Source: Acidobacteriota bacterium (GTDB taxonomy: Bacteria; Acidobacteriota; Blastocatellia; Pyrinomonadales; Pyrinomonadaceae). Taken from it: 64,000 nt of DNA. Positions within the stretch are counted from its first letter, which is position 1. The number at the start of each line of letters is the position of its first letter. The notes beneath the pieces were generated by a model. The model was given only the letters and a program-made list of their open reading frames with translations. It did no database searches and was not told the origin of the DNA. The position numbers were made by a program, and so were the translations under genes. Positions 18,596 to 27,980 of this stretch are shown piece after piece. Where the stretch lies: assembly GCA_016700175.1 (NCBI GenBank), contig CP065003.1:4350001-4414000 (forward strand). Direction: 5' to 3'.

Positions 18596-18650
18596 GTGTG
18601 AGAATATCCCGGGAGCGGTTCCCGGGGTGGAAGTAAGTTACAACGGAAAG

Positions 18651-18805
18651 GGGAAGTCTGTCGAGTCTGATCGAGTTGGCCGGGTTATCCGAGTTCGGTG
18701 AGTTTGCCGAGTTGAGATGAGTCGGCCGAGCTTTTCAGGTTCGTTGCCGCGGAGCGGCTACGGATGTTAGCCCCGGGCAAGCCGAAGGCGCAGCCCGGGG
18801 TGACG
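18651..18805. repeat. Degenerate 9-base tract followed by a REP-like hairpin
   Basis: From about 18651 the sequence repeats every nine bases with variants of GAGTTGGCC. A REP-like element follows at about 18745-18805, with the core AGCCCCGGGCAAGCCG and its pairing arm CAGCCCGGGGT. Related copies occur at 20645-20705 and 37211-37270. Together they fill most of the gap between recA and the phosphodiesterase-like gene. Confidence 0.6.
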
Positions 18806-18998
18806 GGACGAAAAACGACCGCCAATCGACGTTCCGCGCGTTCGCGCGGCGCAAACTGAAGTTCACGGTACCTCAGGAACTGAAGCTCGCCGGGCAGCGT
18901 TCGCCGCCAGAGCCAGATTTAACCGTTAGGTAACCCGAATGGGTATATCCTTTCACCAGGATTCCCTTAAAAATCACTTTCGCCAAAGAGGACACGAA

Positions 18999-20411
18999 AT
19001 GACCCCGAACTTTCCCAAGTACATCCGCGTGTTCGCACGATTGACGCTCATCTCGATCTGCTGTTTCGTACTTGCCGTCTTCGCCCACGCCCAGCAGCCG
19101 GGGGCGAAGCGAGCCCTGATAATCTCGATCGACGGACTCGACACGCGCTACATACAGGATCCCGACAAATACGGACTGAAGATCCCGACGTTGCGCAGGC
19201 TGATTGCAAATGGCGTGACCGCAAAGGGAATGAGGTCGGTCTATCCCTCGGTCACGTACCCCAACCACACCGCGCTGGTCACCGGCACGACACCGTCAAG
19301 GAACGGGATAGTCGGAAACGGGATCTTCGAAGATCCGGCAGGCACGAGGACGGGAGCGTGGTTCTGGTACTCGACTTCGATCAAGGCCGACACGCTTTGG
19401 GATTCAGCGAGCCGAGCCGGGATGACGTTCGGATCGGTCTCCTGGCCCGTGTCGGTCGGCGCCGGGGACTGGAACGTGCCGGAGATATGGGCGCCGGGCG
19501 GTTCAGTCGTCGAGAGCAGGCGGGCCACCTCCGAGAACTCGCGCCCGAGAGGCCTGGTTGAGGAAATCGAGCGCGCTGACAGAGATTTGTATTCGGGTGT
19601 CACAGCTGATGAAGGCGACGATATGCGCACGAGGTTCGCGGAGCATATCATTCGCAACAAAGCGCCGAACCTTATGCTTGTTCATATCTTTGATCTCGAC
19701 CACTTTGAGCACGAACACGGGCCTTTTACAAAAGAAGCGATATCGATCCTCGAGAAGACCGACGGTTACGTCGCAAGGATGCTAAAGGCCTATGAGGAAG
19801 CCGGGACGCTGCAAGAAACTGCCGTGTTCATCACAAGCGATCACGGTTTCAAACCGATCTCGAAGAACATCAATCCGGGTGTTCTGCTTGCGCGAGAGGG
19901 GCTTGCGGATGTCGAGACGGTCAAGGACGATTCGGGCCGAGACCGGACCGCGGTAAAAACCTGGAAAGCGGCGGTCTATCCTAACGCGGCTTACTGCGCG
20001 GTTTATGTGAAGGACTGGAAGGACGAGGCGAGTCTCGGCCAGCTTCGCACGATGTTCAAGGAGTTGGAAGGCAAAGAGGGTTCAGGGATCCACAAAGTTT
20101 ACGACGCAACGGAAGTCCGTTTGATGGGCGGCGATCCGCTGGCAGCATTCGTGCTCGATCCTGCGGACGGCTACTCTTGCGGAGGCTCGTACGGCGGAGA
20201 ATACATCACCGAAACAGGCTCGAAAGGCACGCACGGTTACCATCCGGATAGAAACGACTTTCTGGCCTCGTTCATCGCGTCGGGTCCGGGTGTGACAAGA
20301 AGAGGGAAGATCGATGTGATCGATATGATCGACGTCGGGCCAACGATCGCGAAACTGCTGGGGATCGAGCTCAGGGATGCGACGGGAAAGGCGGTGGAAC
20401 TCGGTCGTTGA
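18999..20411 (+). CDS. Exported alkaline phosphatase superfamily enzyme (nucleotide pyrophosphatase/phosphodiesterase-like)
   Basis: 470 residues from the ATG preceded by AGAGGA; an in-frame ATG at 18939 lies before the leader. A signal peptide ending near FAHAQQ is followed by the metal-binding ISIDGLD motif and SVTYPNHTALVTG, where Thr before YPNH matches the nucleophile of NPP-type phosphodiesterases. Further metal ligands are in FITSDHGF and GTHGYHP. These enzymes hydrolyse phosphodiester or pyrophosphate bonds of nucleotides or lipids outside the cytoplasm. The length and motif order are normal for the family. It stands alone between two repeat-filled gaps. Confidence 0.9.
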   Translation: MTPNFPKYIRVFARLTLISICCFVLAVFAHAQQPGAKRALIISIDGLDTRYIQDPDKYGLKIPTLRRLIANGVTAKGMRSVYPSVTYPNHTALVTGTTPSRNGIVGNGIFEDPAGTRTGAWFWYSTSIKADTLWDSASRAGMTFGSVSWPVSVGAGDWNVPEIWAPGGSVVESRRATSENSRPRGLVEEIERADRDLYSGVTADEGDDMRTRFAEHIIRNKAPNLMLVHIFDLDHFEHEHGPFTKEAISILEKTDGYVARMLKAYEEAGTLQETAVFITSDHGFKPISKNINPGVLLAREGLADVETVKDDSGRDRTAVKTWKAAVYPNAAYCAVYVKDWKDEASLGQLRTMFKELEGKEGSGIHKVYDATEVRLMGGDPLAAFVLDPADGYSCGGSYGGEYITETGSKGTHGYHPDRNDFLASFIASGPGVTRRGKIDVIDMIDVGPTIAKLLGIELRDATGKAVELGR

Positions 20412-20853
20412 GCTGGTACAGTCTCTTCAGTCTGTTCAGTCTATTCGGTCTGTTGAGTCTGTCGGGTCGAGTAAGTCTATCGAGTCTGTCGGATCCTTAA
20501 GCCTGCGAAGCAGGCGTTATATCGCCAGCACCACACAAGCCGAAGGCGCAGTGTGGGGTATCGTCGGGAAAATGATCCCCAGCGGCTTCAGCCGCGACAT
20601 AGCTCAGTCTATTCAGTCTGTTCGGTCTGTTCAGTCTTTCGTGTTCTTCGCCGCGGAGCGGCTGCGGATGTTAGCCCCGGGCAAGCCGCAGGGGCAGCGG
20701 GGGGTAAAGGCGTCAGAATAATCTCACGGCCGCATCGCGGCGACAGATAAGATATTGGCCAGGTTGACGATTCCGGCTTTCTAAGCTTGTTGTAAGCAGA
20801 GCCTTGCGTTGCAGCGCAACGCGGAGTGTTCCTCCGAACTGGCCGAGAATTAC
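20412..20853. repeat. Repeat-filled gap: 9-base tracts and REP-like hairpins
   Basis: Two tracts of degenerate 9-base repeats related to CAGTCTGTT (about 20413-20490 and 20603-20640) flank REP-like hairpins at about 20500-20600. A third hairpin at 20645-20705 shares its core with that at 18745. The rest to 20853 shows nothing recognisable. No gene is supported here. Confidence 0.65.
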
Positions 20854-21408
20854 TCAGGGATTTGGTTTGAGTGATTGAGGCAGGATCTTGTACTGCACTT
20901 CGATATAACGCATTTGCGTCGGGGCGTCATCCGGGAGGGACAGATCGATGACTTGCCCAAATTTTACGGAGGCATTTTCATATTCATCTGTGAACGGCGC
21001 CGTCTTATTGGTGACGAAGATAATCCCGTCGTATTTCTTCACAAGCGTCCCAATAGGCTTGATCCGGTCGATCCTCGACAAGAGATCTGAAACCTGATCC
21101 TGGGAAAGCCGCTTGGGATCGGTTGCTTTCTCCCATTCCGGATGATCCGCTTCGTAGTAGTATTTTGGCTCAACTGCTACTTCTTCTAATCGGCCTTCTG
21201 AATCGAACTCGATACTTAAGACGTAGTGTCGGTCGATCTCGAACAACGCCGGAGAATATCCAACTCGCGGTCCGAAGTTTGTTTCGCAGTTCCGGAAAAC
21301 TTCGTTCATTGACTTCTCTTGCGCCCAAGTAATCGTGCTAAATGAGAGCAGGAGGAGGATCGTGCCGACTGGAAGCTGGCTTCGTTTGGGGATACCTAAG
21401 ACCGACAT
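20854..21408 (-). CDS. Exported protein of unknown function
   Basis: 184 residues from the ATG at 21408, chosen because a good signal peptide begins there (KRSQ then a hydrophobic run ending in ITWAQ). The frame is open to an ATG at 21480, which would add 24 residues before the leader. The mature chain is acidic and mixed alpha/beta with one notable run of aromatic and acidic residues (EPKYYYEADHPEWEK). No domain is recognised. Both flanks are repeat-filled gaps, and its base composition appears less GC-rich than that of neighbouring genes. Confidence 0.6.
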   Translation of the reverse strand: MSVLGIPKRSQLPVGTILLLLSFSTITWAQEKSMNEVFRNCETNFGPRVGYSPALFEIDRHYVLSIEFDSEGRLEEVAVEPKYYYEADHPEWEKATDPKRLSQDQVSDLLSRIDRIKPIGTLVKKYDGIIFVTNKTAPFTDEYENASVKFGQVIDLSLPDDAPTQMRYIEVQYKILPQSLKPNP

Positions 21409-21480
21409 AACTGCTGCAGAGATGATCTGCAACGTGAGATCGACGGTATCTGCCTTCCAATCTACCTTAAGAAGTTCCAT

Positions 21481-21770
21481 TTAATCACCGGAAAGATTGG
21501 CGCGGCCTGGTCTGACTCGTTTGGCTCGCGAACCCATCGGATCTGGCTCGACAGATTCCTGTCGCGGCTAAAGCGGCTACGAAATAACTCGGCTGTTTGC
21601 CCTACACTTCGCCTTCGGCTTGTGAGGGGCTATTGATATGACGCCTGCTTCGCAGGCTGCCAAGACTATGCCGCGGCTGAAGCCGCTGGGAGTCGGTTTG
21701 CCGACGATACCCCACGCTGCGCCTTCGGCTTGCGTGGGGATATTGATATGCCGCCTGCTTCACAGGCTGC
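21481..21770. repeat. REP-like hairpins
   Basis: Several imperfect hairpins follow each other, among them CTTCGCCTTCGGCTTG-type arms and GCCTGCTTCGCAGGC (about 21647-21661), repeated with variation as GCCTGCTTCACAGGC near 21753-21767. They belong to the same group as the hairpins at 20500-20600. No gene is supported. Confidence 0.6.
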
Positions 21771-21829
21771 CGACCCGACAGACCCGACAGACCCGACAGA
21801 CCCGACAGACCCGACAGACCCGACAGACT
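21771..21829. repeat. Tandem 9-base repeat
   Basis: Six nearly perfect copies of CCCGACAGA run head to tail up to the 3' end of the next gene (21839, minus strand). On the other strand the unit reads TCTGTCGGG, the same family as the degenerate tract after 20412. Confidence 0.85.
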
Positions 21830-21838
21830 GAACGGACG

Positions 21839-22474
21839 TCAGTCGACCGCCCATTCCGTTCCGGAGATCCGGCCGAGAAGCTGGAGCGAACGGCCGTCGC
21901 CTTCGTGGAAAGACCGTATAAGCCAGTCGAGGCCGTCGTCGGTCTTCTTTGTCCACTGGATATCGAAGAAATGATATTCGCCATCCGGTTTCCGGACCTC
22001 GCCGTCGTTCCCGTAAGTCTTGATCACCCACGACTTCAGGTCGAAGTCCGGCTTGAATCCGATGTAGAACGCGTAGACAAAACCGTCGCCTTCGATCTTC
22101 GACGGGTCGATCCGCTCTTCTTTCACGGTGTAATCCCCGAGATCGCCCTTGACCGTCACCTCGACCTCTTTCGACATCGCTTTGATCTGCTCGCGCGTAA
22201 ACCCGTGGACGCGAACCGTAAGACCGTCGATAGGACCCTTTTCGTAAGCGATGTTCAGATGGATGTAGTCGAATCGCGTGTCGGCCTCGGCGTCCCTTAT
22301 GTCGATCTTCTTCACGAAATCGCGGAACGGCATTCCGATGTATACCTCTCCGAGGTCCGCCGGAATGAACGCCCTCTGCGCCTTGTAGCTATACCCGGCG
22401 GGTGCCTGGGAGAACACAAACTGAGCCGCGCCGGCTAGAAGCACGGCGGCGAAAATCACTCTGTTCAACTTCAT
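21839..22474 (-). CDS. Exported protein of unknown function
   Basis: 211 residues with a clear signal peptide (KLNR, hydrophobic run, cut near VFSQ). The mature chain has a GMPFRDFVKKI segment near residue 47, reminiscent of the start of SmpA/OmlA-like folds, but the similarity is too slight to name a family. A central region contains a conserved-looking DWLIRSFHEGDGRSLQLLG ending. It is the last gene of a leftward run after the GT39 glycosyltransferase and the 98-residue protein, with a 19-base gap, so an envelope-related role is plausible. Confidence 0.6.
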   Translation of the reverse strand: MKLNRVIFAAVLLAGAAQFVFSQAPAGYSYKAQRAFIPADLGEVYIGMPFRDFVKKIDIRDAEADTRFDYIHLNIAYEKGPIDGLTVRVHGFTREQIKAMSKEVEVTVKGDLGDYTVKEERIDPSKIEGDGFVYAFYIGFKPDFDLKSWVIKTYGNDGEVRKPDGEYHFFDIQWTKKTDDGLDWLIRSFHEGDGRSLQLLGRISGTEWAVD

Positions 22475-22493
22475 ATGTTTTTATCGAGATACT

Positions 22494-22790
22494 TCAGAAA
22501 TCTGTGAGACTGCGCCCCGTCCTTTGCTCAAACTGATCGGCCATCGAGGGAACACCTGCCGATTCGGAATCGCGCGAGATACGCTCGACGCGCCACATTG
22601 GGTAAAACAGGTCCTGCATCGGCAGGTACGGCTCCTCGTTGCGGATCGCAAGCGCCCACTCTTCAAAATATCCGAGATCGATACCCCGTATGTAAAGGCC
22701 CGCGTCGGATATCTTCTCCATCACACCGAGGACCTTCTCCCTCGGATTCTGGAGCACGACCGTGACTATATCCCCTTTTGAAAGCTTCAT
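22494..22790 (-). CDS. Small conserved-looking protein, possibly Sm/SH3-like barrel
   Basis: 98 residues without leader or membrane segment. The N-terminal half (KGDIVTVVLQNPREKVLGVM, then LYIRGIDLGYFEEW) has the alternating strand pattern of a small beta barrel; a C-terminal tail includes PMWRVERISRD. No family is recognised. The start lies three bases after the stop of the GT39 gene, so translation is probably coupled, and 19 bases separate it from the exported protein downstream. Confidence 0.65.
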   Translation of the reverse strand: MKLSKGDIVTVVLQNPREKVLGVMEKISDAGLYIRGIDLGYFEEWALAIRNEEPYLPMQDLFYPMWRVERISRDSESAGVPSMADQFEQRTGRSLTDF

Positions 22791-22793
22791 TGC

Positions 22794-24347
22794 CTAATTC
22801 GCCTCAACCACGAGGATCGCGTTCTCGCCACGCCGTGCGATCTCTCTTATCCGCACACCTGGGTCCTTCTTCAATTCGTCCAGGTGCCATTCCTGGGTGA
22901 CGACGAGCAGCTTCCCGTCCGGCGTCGACCGCGCGAGGGAGATCAGTTCGTCAACGGACGTGAACGCCTTTTGTTCGCCGGCTTCTTCACGGTAGAGTCT
23001 CCCTGCAGCGTAAAACTCGAGGTTGTGATTCCGCCCCAGGTATCCGGCGATCTTTCGATCCCGGTACCCGGCCTCGTCCGCCGCTTTCACAAGGCTCTTT
23101 GTCGAATCGTCGTCGGCGTAGCGCGGAACGACAAGAAGGAGGAGCAGGAAGCAAACGACGAACATCGCTATCGCGAGCGATTTGCAGAGCATATCCCTTG
23201 CCTTCGAGACGGCCGCGAACCTGTCCACGTAGAGAGCGGTGAGGATCGCCGCGGCGGGAACCGAAGGAAGCACGTAGCCCGGAAGCTTCGAGCCGCTGAA
23301 TGAAAAGAACGCAAGCGGGACCAGCAGCCAGGCGAAAGCAAAGACTGCGAGCGGGTCGGTCTTCTCGGACGACGGACCCTCTTTTCGGCTGAACGCCGAA
23401 ACCAGCTCGGAAACGATCCGGCGTCCGGTCTTCCAAACGGCCGCAAGGAAGAACGGTACCCAAGGGATCGTCATCAGCGGGAAGATCGCCCAAAAGAACC
23501 AGAAAGGCTGAGGATGCTTGTATTTGTTCGAGGTAAACCGCTGGAAGTGGTGCTGGACAAAGAACTCGTCGATGAACTCCCAGCCGTGGCGAAGATAAGC
23601 CGGGAGATACCAGGCGGATGCGGTAAGGACTGCGACTAAAGGACCCCACAGAAAGCTCACAAGCAGGTCTCTCTTCGGAAACTCCCTTCGAAGCAGATAG
23701 AAAAAGCCGACGATAGCCGCAGGGAACACGATCCCGATCAGGCCTTTGGCGAGGACGGCGACGCCTGAAAAGAAGTAAAAAGTGAAAAGGAAGAAAGCGC
23801 GTTTGCGGACGGACTCGTTTCTCTCGGACGACAGGTACCACAGATAGAATCCGGCAAGCGAAGCGGTCAGAGGGAAGGTGACGATGATGTCGAAGCTCGC
23901 GCCGCGCGAGAATACGATAAGGCCCAGCGAGGTGGCCGACACTGCCATCATCCAGTAGGGAAGGGGAGTCCGTCCGCTCTGAACGTCATATCCTCCCTCA
24001 CGCTTCAGCCCGACCAGAAACAACGCGAAAACGGTCCCAAGCCCGAATAGAGCCGAACCGAGCCTTGCTGCGAATTCTGAAACGCCGAAGATGCCGTACG
24101 AAACGATCTGCATCCAGTAAAGGAGCGCGGGCTTTTCAAACCAGTTGTGGCCTCCGAGCGTCGTCGTGACCCAGTCGCCGCGTTCGAACATCTCTCTTGC
24201 GACCTGAGAATAACGCGGCTCGTCCGGTCCGAGAAGCGGCATGCCGAGGCCGAACATATACACGTATCCCATCAGGATCGCGGTAACGAAAAGCCAGATG
24301 AGAGGGCCCGGAAAGCGGAACTGTGATGACTTGGAAATTTCTGCCAT
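22794..24347 (-). CDS. Glycosyltransferase family 39 (ArnT/PMT-like) membrane protein
   Basis: 517 residues with about a dozen membrane segments. After the first segment comes GPDEPRYSQVAREM, where the acidic pair is the conserved catalytic motif of the first periplasmic loop in ArnT and protein O-mannosyltransferases. The loop continues with GHNWFEKPALLYW, also typical. Such enzymes transfer a sugar from a lipid-linked donor to lipid A or proteins on the outer face of the inner membrane. The soluble C-terminus is about 90 residues. It heads a three-gene leftward operon; a divergent oxidoreductase gene starts 48 bases away, so their promoters overlap. Confidence 0.85.
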   Translation of the reverse strand: MAEISKSSQFRFPGPLIWLFVTAILMGYVYMFGLGMPLLGPDEPRYSQVAREMFERGDWVTTTLGGHNWFEKPALLYWMQIVSYGIFGVSEFAARLGSALFGLGTVFALFLVGLKREGGYDVQSGRTPLPYWMMAVSATSLGLIVFSRGASFDIIVTFPLTASLAGFYLWYLSSERNESVRKRAFFLFTFYFFSGVAVLAKGLIGIVFPAAIVGFFYLLRREFPKRDLLVSFLWGPLVAVLTASAWYLPAYLRHGWEFIDEFFVQHHFQRFTSNKYKHPQPFWFFWAIFPLMTIPWVPFFLAAVWKTGRRIVSELVSAFSRKEGPSSEKTDPLAVFAFAWLLVPLAFFSFSGSKLPGYVLPSVPAAAILTALYVDRFAAVSKARDMLCKSLAIAMFVVCFLLLLLVVPRYADDDSTKSLVKAADEAGYRDRKIAGYLGRNHNLEFYAAGRLYREEAGEQKAFTSVDELISLARSTPDGKLLVVTQEWHLDELKKDPGVRIREIARRGENAILVVEAN

Positions 24348-24395
24348 ACTAGCGGAAAATGCAAGTATTGCTTAATTTCGCCTCCCTTTCAATCT

Positions 24396-25391
24396 ATGGA
24401 CCCGAATGGAAATAACACGGCGAATGCGCCGATCAGAACCGGAGTCGTCGGCGTCGGTTCGCTTGGCCGGCATCACGCCCGGAACTACGCCGAACTTGCT
24501 GAAGAAGGCGCCTGCGAACTGATCGCCGTGTGCGATATCGACGAGGAAACTGGCCGCTCCATAGCGAGATCTCATTCGACTGGCTACGTGAGGGATTGGA
24601 AAGAACTCCTCGGGCGCGTCGAAGCGGTCTCGATAGTTGCACCGACGGAGCTTCATTGCGAAATGGCCTGCGGTTTTCTCGAGAACGGTGTGCACTGTCT
24701 TGTCGAGAAACCTATCGCGAGAACGATCGAAGAAGCGGACCGTATGATCGCCGCGGCAGACGCTTCGGGAGCGAAACTGATGGTGGGCCATTTGGAACGT
24801 TTCAATCCCGCAATGGCAGCGCTCAGGCCGCATGTTACCAAACCTTTGTATTTCGAGATCCACCGCGTTTCGCCGTTCCCGAACCGCAGTCTCGATGTTG
24901 ACGTCGTCCTCGATGTCATGATCCACGACCTTGACGCGGTCCAGTGGCTTGTGGGCGAGGACGCGGCTCTCGATTCGGTAGCAGCCGTCGGTATCCCTAT
25001 CATCTCGGACAAGGTCGATGCAGCGAACGCCCGCCTTGAGTTCAGCAACGGCGCCGTTGCGAACATAACCGCTTCCAGGGTCGGAACGGAGAAGATCCGG
25101 AAGACGCGCTTTTACCAGACCAACTCGTACGTGGTTCTTGACTATGCGACGAGATTTGCCTCGATCACGTCTCTCGATCCGGGTGCGTCTCATCCTTTGC
25201 TGGGAATCAGCGTGAACAAGCTGGAAGTCGAGGACGTCGAACCGCTCCGCGCGGAGCTTTCAGCGTTCCTCCGTTGCATCGCCGAAGACGATCGTCCTCC
25301 TGTCACTGCCGAAGACGGCCGACGTGCGCTTGTACTTGCGCTTAAGGTGCTTGAGAAGATCGAGTCCCACAGAGCGAAGCTGAGTATCTGA
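24396..25391 (+). CDS. Gfo/Idh/MocA family NAD(P)-dependent oxidoreductase
   Basis: 331 residues. An N-terminal Rossmann fold begins with GVVGVGSLGRHHARNY, followed by the family motif VEKPIA around residue 99 and the C-terminal alpha/beta substrate domain with GHLERFNPA. The pattern fits sugar dehydrogenases such as UDP-GlcNAc 3-dehydrogenase (WlbA/GnnA-like), which would suit the adjacent lipid A-type glycosyltransferase, but substrate cannot be read from sequence alone. It is divergent from the GT39 operon and 15 bases before the serine hydrolase gene, with which it probably forms a transcript. Confidence 0.85.
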   Translation: MDPNGNNTANAPIRTGVVGVGSLGRHHARNYAELAEEGACELIAVCDIDEETGRSIARSHSTGYVRDWKELLGRVEAVSIVAPTELHCEMACGFLENGVHCLVEKPIARTIEEADRMIAAADASGAKLMVGHLERFNPAMAALRPHVTKPLYFEIHRVSPFPNRSLDVDVVLDVMIHDLDAVQWLVGEDAALDSVAAVGIPIISDKVDAANARLEFSNGAVANITASRVGTEKIRKTRFYQTNSYVVLDYATRFASITSLDPGASHPLLGISVNKLEVEDVEPLRAELSAFLRCIAEDDRPPVTAEDGRRALVLALKVLEKIESHRAKLSI

Positions 25392-25406
25392 GATCCTGCC
25401 GATCAA

Positions 25407-26534
25407 ATGTCTTCTGATCCTTTAAAAGAGTTCGTCGAGAGCCGGATCGACGCCGGCGATTTTCCTTCCGCTACGTGGTTTGTAGCGGATGAAGGGGGAA
25501 TCCTCTCAGAAGGCTCGGCGGGGCTCGCGGTCACGGGCGACGGTCAGGTAGAGGCTTCGGTCGATACGATCTACGATCTCGCAAGCCTTACGAAACCGCT
25601 TGTGACCGGGTTGTTGTTCGCGATCCTCCTCGAATCGGGAGAAGTGGCGCTCGACGACCTGGTCTCCGGTCACTTCGAAGAGTTCGCGGTTCCCGGCAAA
25701 CGGGAGATCACTTTCGAAGATCTTCTTTCCCATCGCACCGGATACGAGGCGTGGCGGCCTTTTTACCTTGAGGTGAAAGGTGACTCCAGGGACGAACGGG
25801 TGGCCGCCGTGGTCCGGAGGATAGCCGAGCTCCCGCTTTCCGGCCCGATTGGTTCCCGCGTGGTTTACAGCGATCTGAATTTCCTATTGCTTGGGGCTTT
25901 GATCGAGAAGATCTCCGGCCGGCGCCTGGACGAACTCGCGGTAGAGCACATCTTCCGGCCGCTGGGACTTAAAAGCACGTTCTTTCTACCGCCGAATGAA
26001 CAGTACAGCCGTATCGCGGCGAGCGAAGAAGGAAACGCCTACGAGAGAGAGCTTTCCGAAGAAATGGGTTTCGAGACTCACGGATACGAATGGAGAACCG
26101 GGGTGATCCGGGGCGAGGTGCACGATGAGAATTGCAGGTTCCTCGGCGGCTACTCGGGTCACGCGGGCCTTTTCTCCACAGCCGCCGAGACCGCCCGCAT
26201 CGCGTCGCAGTTCCTTCCCGGATCCGAACTTCTGAAGCCCGACTCGCTGGCGCTATTCCGCGAAAATTTAACTCCCGGGCTCGATCAGGCGCGTTCGTGC
26301 GCGTTTCAGCTCGCCGCGACGAAGGATTCCTCGGCTCACGGGGCGATCCCCGAAACTTCCTTCGGGCACCTGGGCTTCACAGGGACGATGGTCTGGATCG
26401 ATCCCGAAAGCGCGCGGATCTACGTTCTGCTCACGAACCGGACCCACGGAAAACGGCCGCCGTTCGCGGACCTCTTCTACGCCAGGAGCGGATTTCTGCG
26501 CATCGCAGCGCGGATCGTGCGCGAACGGAGATAA
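25407..26534 (+). CDS. Serine hydrolase, class C beta-lactamase family
   Basis: 375 residues. The catalytic S60-L-T-K63 motif stands in YDLASLTKP; Tyr154 of VVYSDLN is the second catalytic motif (Asp replaces the usual Asn), and HLGFTGTMVW replaces the KTG triad as in esterase-like members. The protein therefore resembles D-aminopeptidases, esterases and penicillin-binding relatives more than a resistance beta-lactamase. No clear signal peptide is visible, suggesting a cytoplasmic enzyme. It follows the oxidoreductase gene by 15 bases; a role in recycling cell-wall or sugar derivatives is only a guess. Confidence 0.85.
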   Translation: MSSDPLKEFVESRIDAGDFPSATWFVADEGGILSEGSAGLAVTGDGQVEASVDTIYDLASLTKPLVTGLLFAILLESGEVALDDLVSGHFEEFAVPGKREITFEDLLSHRTGYEAWRPFYLEVKGDSRDERVAAVVRRIAELPLSGPIGSRVVYSDLNFLLLGALIEKISGRRLDELAVEHIFRPLGLKSTFFLPPNEQYSRIAASEEGNAYERELSEEMGFETHGYEWRTGVIRGEVHDENCRFLGGYSGHAGLFSTAAETARIASQFLPGSELLKPDSLALFRENLTPGLDQARSCAFQLAATKDSSAHGAIPETSFGHLGFTGTMVWIDPESARIYVLLTNRTHGKRPPFADLFYARSGFLRIAARIVRERR

Positions 26535-26616
26535 TCTGACGCGACGCGGGCCGATATGTTATGATTTTTGTTGGCGCTTTCTCCCTCGGGCTTCACTTCC
26601 CCGAAGCCGCTCGACC

Positions 26617-26645
26617 TTGAAGGTCATTCAAGTTAACCTTATATA
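26617..26645 (+). promoter_or_regulatory. Likely promoter of the first VWA gene
   Basis: TTGAAG (26617-26622) and TATATA (26640-26645) are separated by 17 bases, giving a start about 40 bases before the ATG at 26694. Both boxes are near consensus. Confidence 0.5.
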
Positions 26646-26693
26646 CAAGGCCATTCCAGTCACTCCCGACTCGACGCAGCCGGAGCAATCGAA

Positions 26694-27722
26694 ATGAAGA
26701 GGATTTTCATCGCCGTCGCCGTTTCAGCATTATTTCTAACGGGCGTAAGCGTCCAGGCGCAGGACCTGGGCCGGCCGCGGGTCGTCAAGAAGGACGCCGA
26801 GCCTTCGAAACCGATCGAACCGCCGCCCCCGCTGGTAGTAGATGATGACGAGGTCCTGAAGATCGAGACGAATCTGGTGACGCTTCCTGTGTCGGTGCTC
26901 GACGAGCGCGGCCGCTTCATCTCCGATCTTGAGCCGGATGATTTCCAGGTTTACGAAGACGGAGTGATGCAGGACATCGAGTTCTTCCGCTCGGTCGAAC
27001 AGCCGTTCACGGTCGTGCTTCTTCTCGATCTTAGCCCCTCGACCAAGTACAAGATCAGCGATATCCAGGACGCGGCGATCTCGTTCATCGACCAGTTGAG
27101 GCGCGATGACGAGATAATCGTCGTGACGTTCAGCCGCGATGTTCAGGTCGTCAGCCGCCAGAAGAGCAATTACCACAGGTTTCGAAGGGCGATCCGCGAG
27201 GCGAAGTTCGGTGACGGGACAAGCATTTACCAGGCGGTCGCTTATGCGATGAACAACGAGCTGAAGAACATCGAGGGTCGAAAGGCTCTGGTCATCTTCA
27301 GCGACGGCGTCGATACCTCCTCGCGCGGCGCTAACTACAACGGCACGATCCGCGACGCCGAAGCGCTCGACTCGCTCGTCTATCCGATCTGGTACAACAC
27401 ATTCCAGGAAGGCAAGGCGACTAAAGACGCCAACGGCGCGACGATCTATCCCGTCGGCGCCAGCCCGGAAGAGAACAAGCGCGGCCGCGAGTACCTCAAC
27501 GACCTGACCGAGTTCGCAGGCGGCAAGCTCTACGAGGCGAACAGCGTCGAGAACCTGAACCAGGCATTCAGAAGCATTGCCGAAGAGCTCCGCAAACAGT
27601 ACTACATCGGTTACTATCCGCAGATCGAGGGCAAGCTCGGCCAGCGCAAGCAGATCAACATACGGGTCAGGCGCCCCAGGCTCACCATAAGGTCCAAGAA
27701 CAGCTACCGCGTAAACTTCTGA
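26694..27722 (+). CDS. Exported VWA-domain protein, acidobacterial type (copy 1)
   Basis: 342 residues. A signal peptide ends near VQAQ, followed by a Pro-rich stretch and a conserved strand (NLVTLPVSVLDERGRF) with the FQVYEDG segment. The VWA domain (about 95-290) has the MIDAS residues DLSPST, the Thr of GDGTSIY and the Asp of FSDGVDT. The end (RSIAEELRKQYYIGYYP, then a RSKNSY strand) is typical of the VWFA-related domain family amplified in Acidobacteria. These proteins are thought to bind ligands or partners outside the cell; function is unknown. It is the first of three consecutive paralogues on the plus strand. Confidence 0.85.
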   Translation: MKRIFIAVAVSALFLTGVSVQAQDLGRPRVVKKDAEPSKPIEPPPPLVVDDDEVLKIETNLVTLPVSVLDERGRFISDLEPDDFQVYEDGVMQDIEFFRSVEQPFTVVLLLDLSPSTKYKISDIQDAAISFIDQLRRDDEIIVVTFSRDVQVVSRQKSNYHRFRRAIREAKFGDGTSIYQAVAYAMNNELKNIEGRKALVIFSDGVDTSSRGANYNGTIRDAEALDSLVYPIWYNTFQEGKATKDANGATIYPVGASPEENKRGREYLNDLTEFAGGKLYEANSVENLNQAFRSIAEELRKQYYIGYYPQIEGKLGQRKQINIRVRRPRLTIRSKNSYRVNF

Positions 27723-27980
27723 TCAGGCGCCAACGGCCTCAGTCCCAGTCCATCTCCGGAAAATAAATCTGTCCGGCTCAAATGGAGTGTGCTACAATAA
27801 GCCCATTCTTATTGGGTTAAATGACATTTCGGACAAAGTGCGAACTCTCGGATAGGGTCCGAATTGCCAGGCATCTATCTCTCCCGGATGCTAATCCTAG
27901 GCGAGAATCACGCAACTTTCCCCGTTGTACGAACTCTCTATAAGCCGGAAGGCTGTCAGGACAATTTGGAGAAGCTGGAC

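Noticed and set aside
25407..26534. Antibiotic-resistance beta-lactamase
   Set aside because: The third motif is HxGFTG in place of KTG and no leader is visible, which fits esterase or peptidase-type members better.
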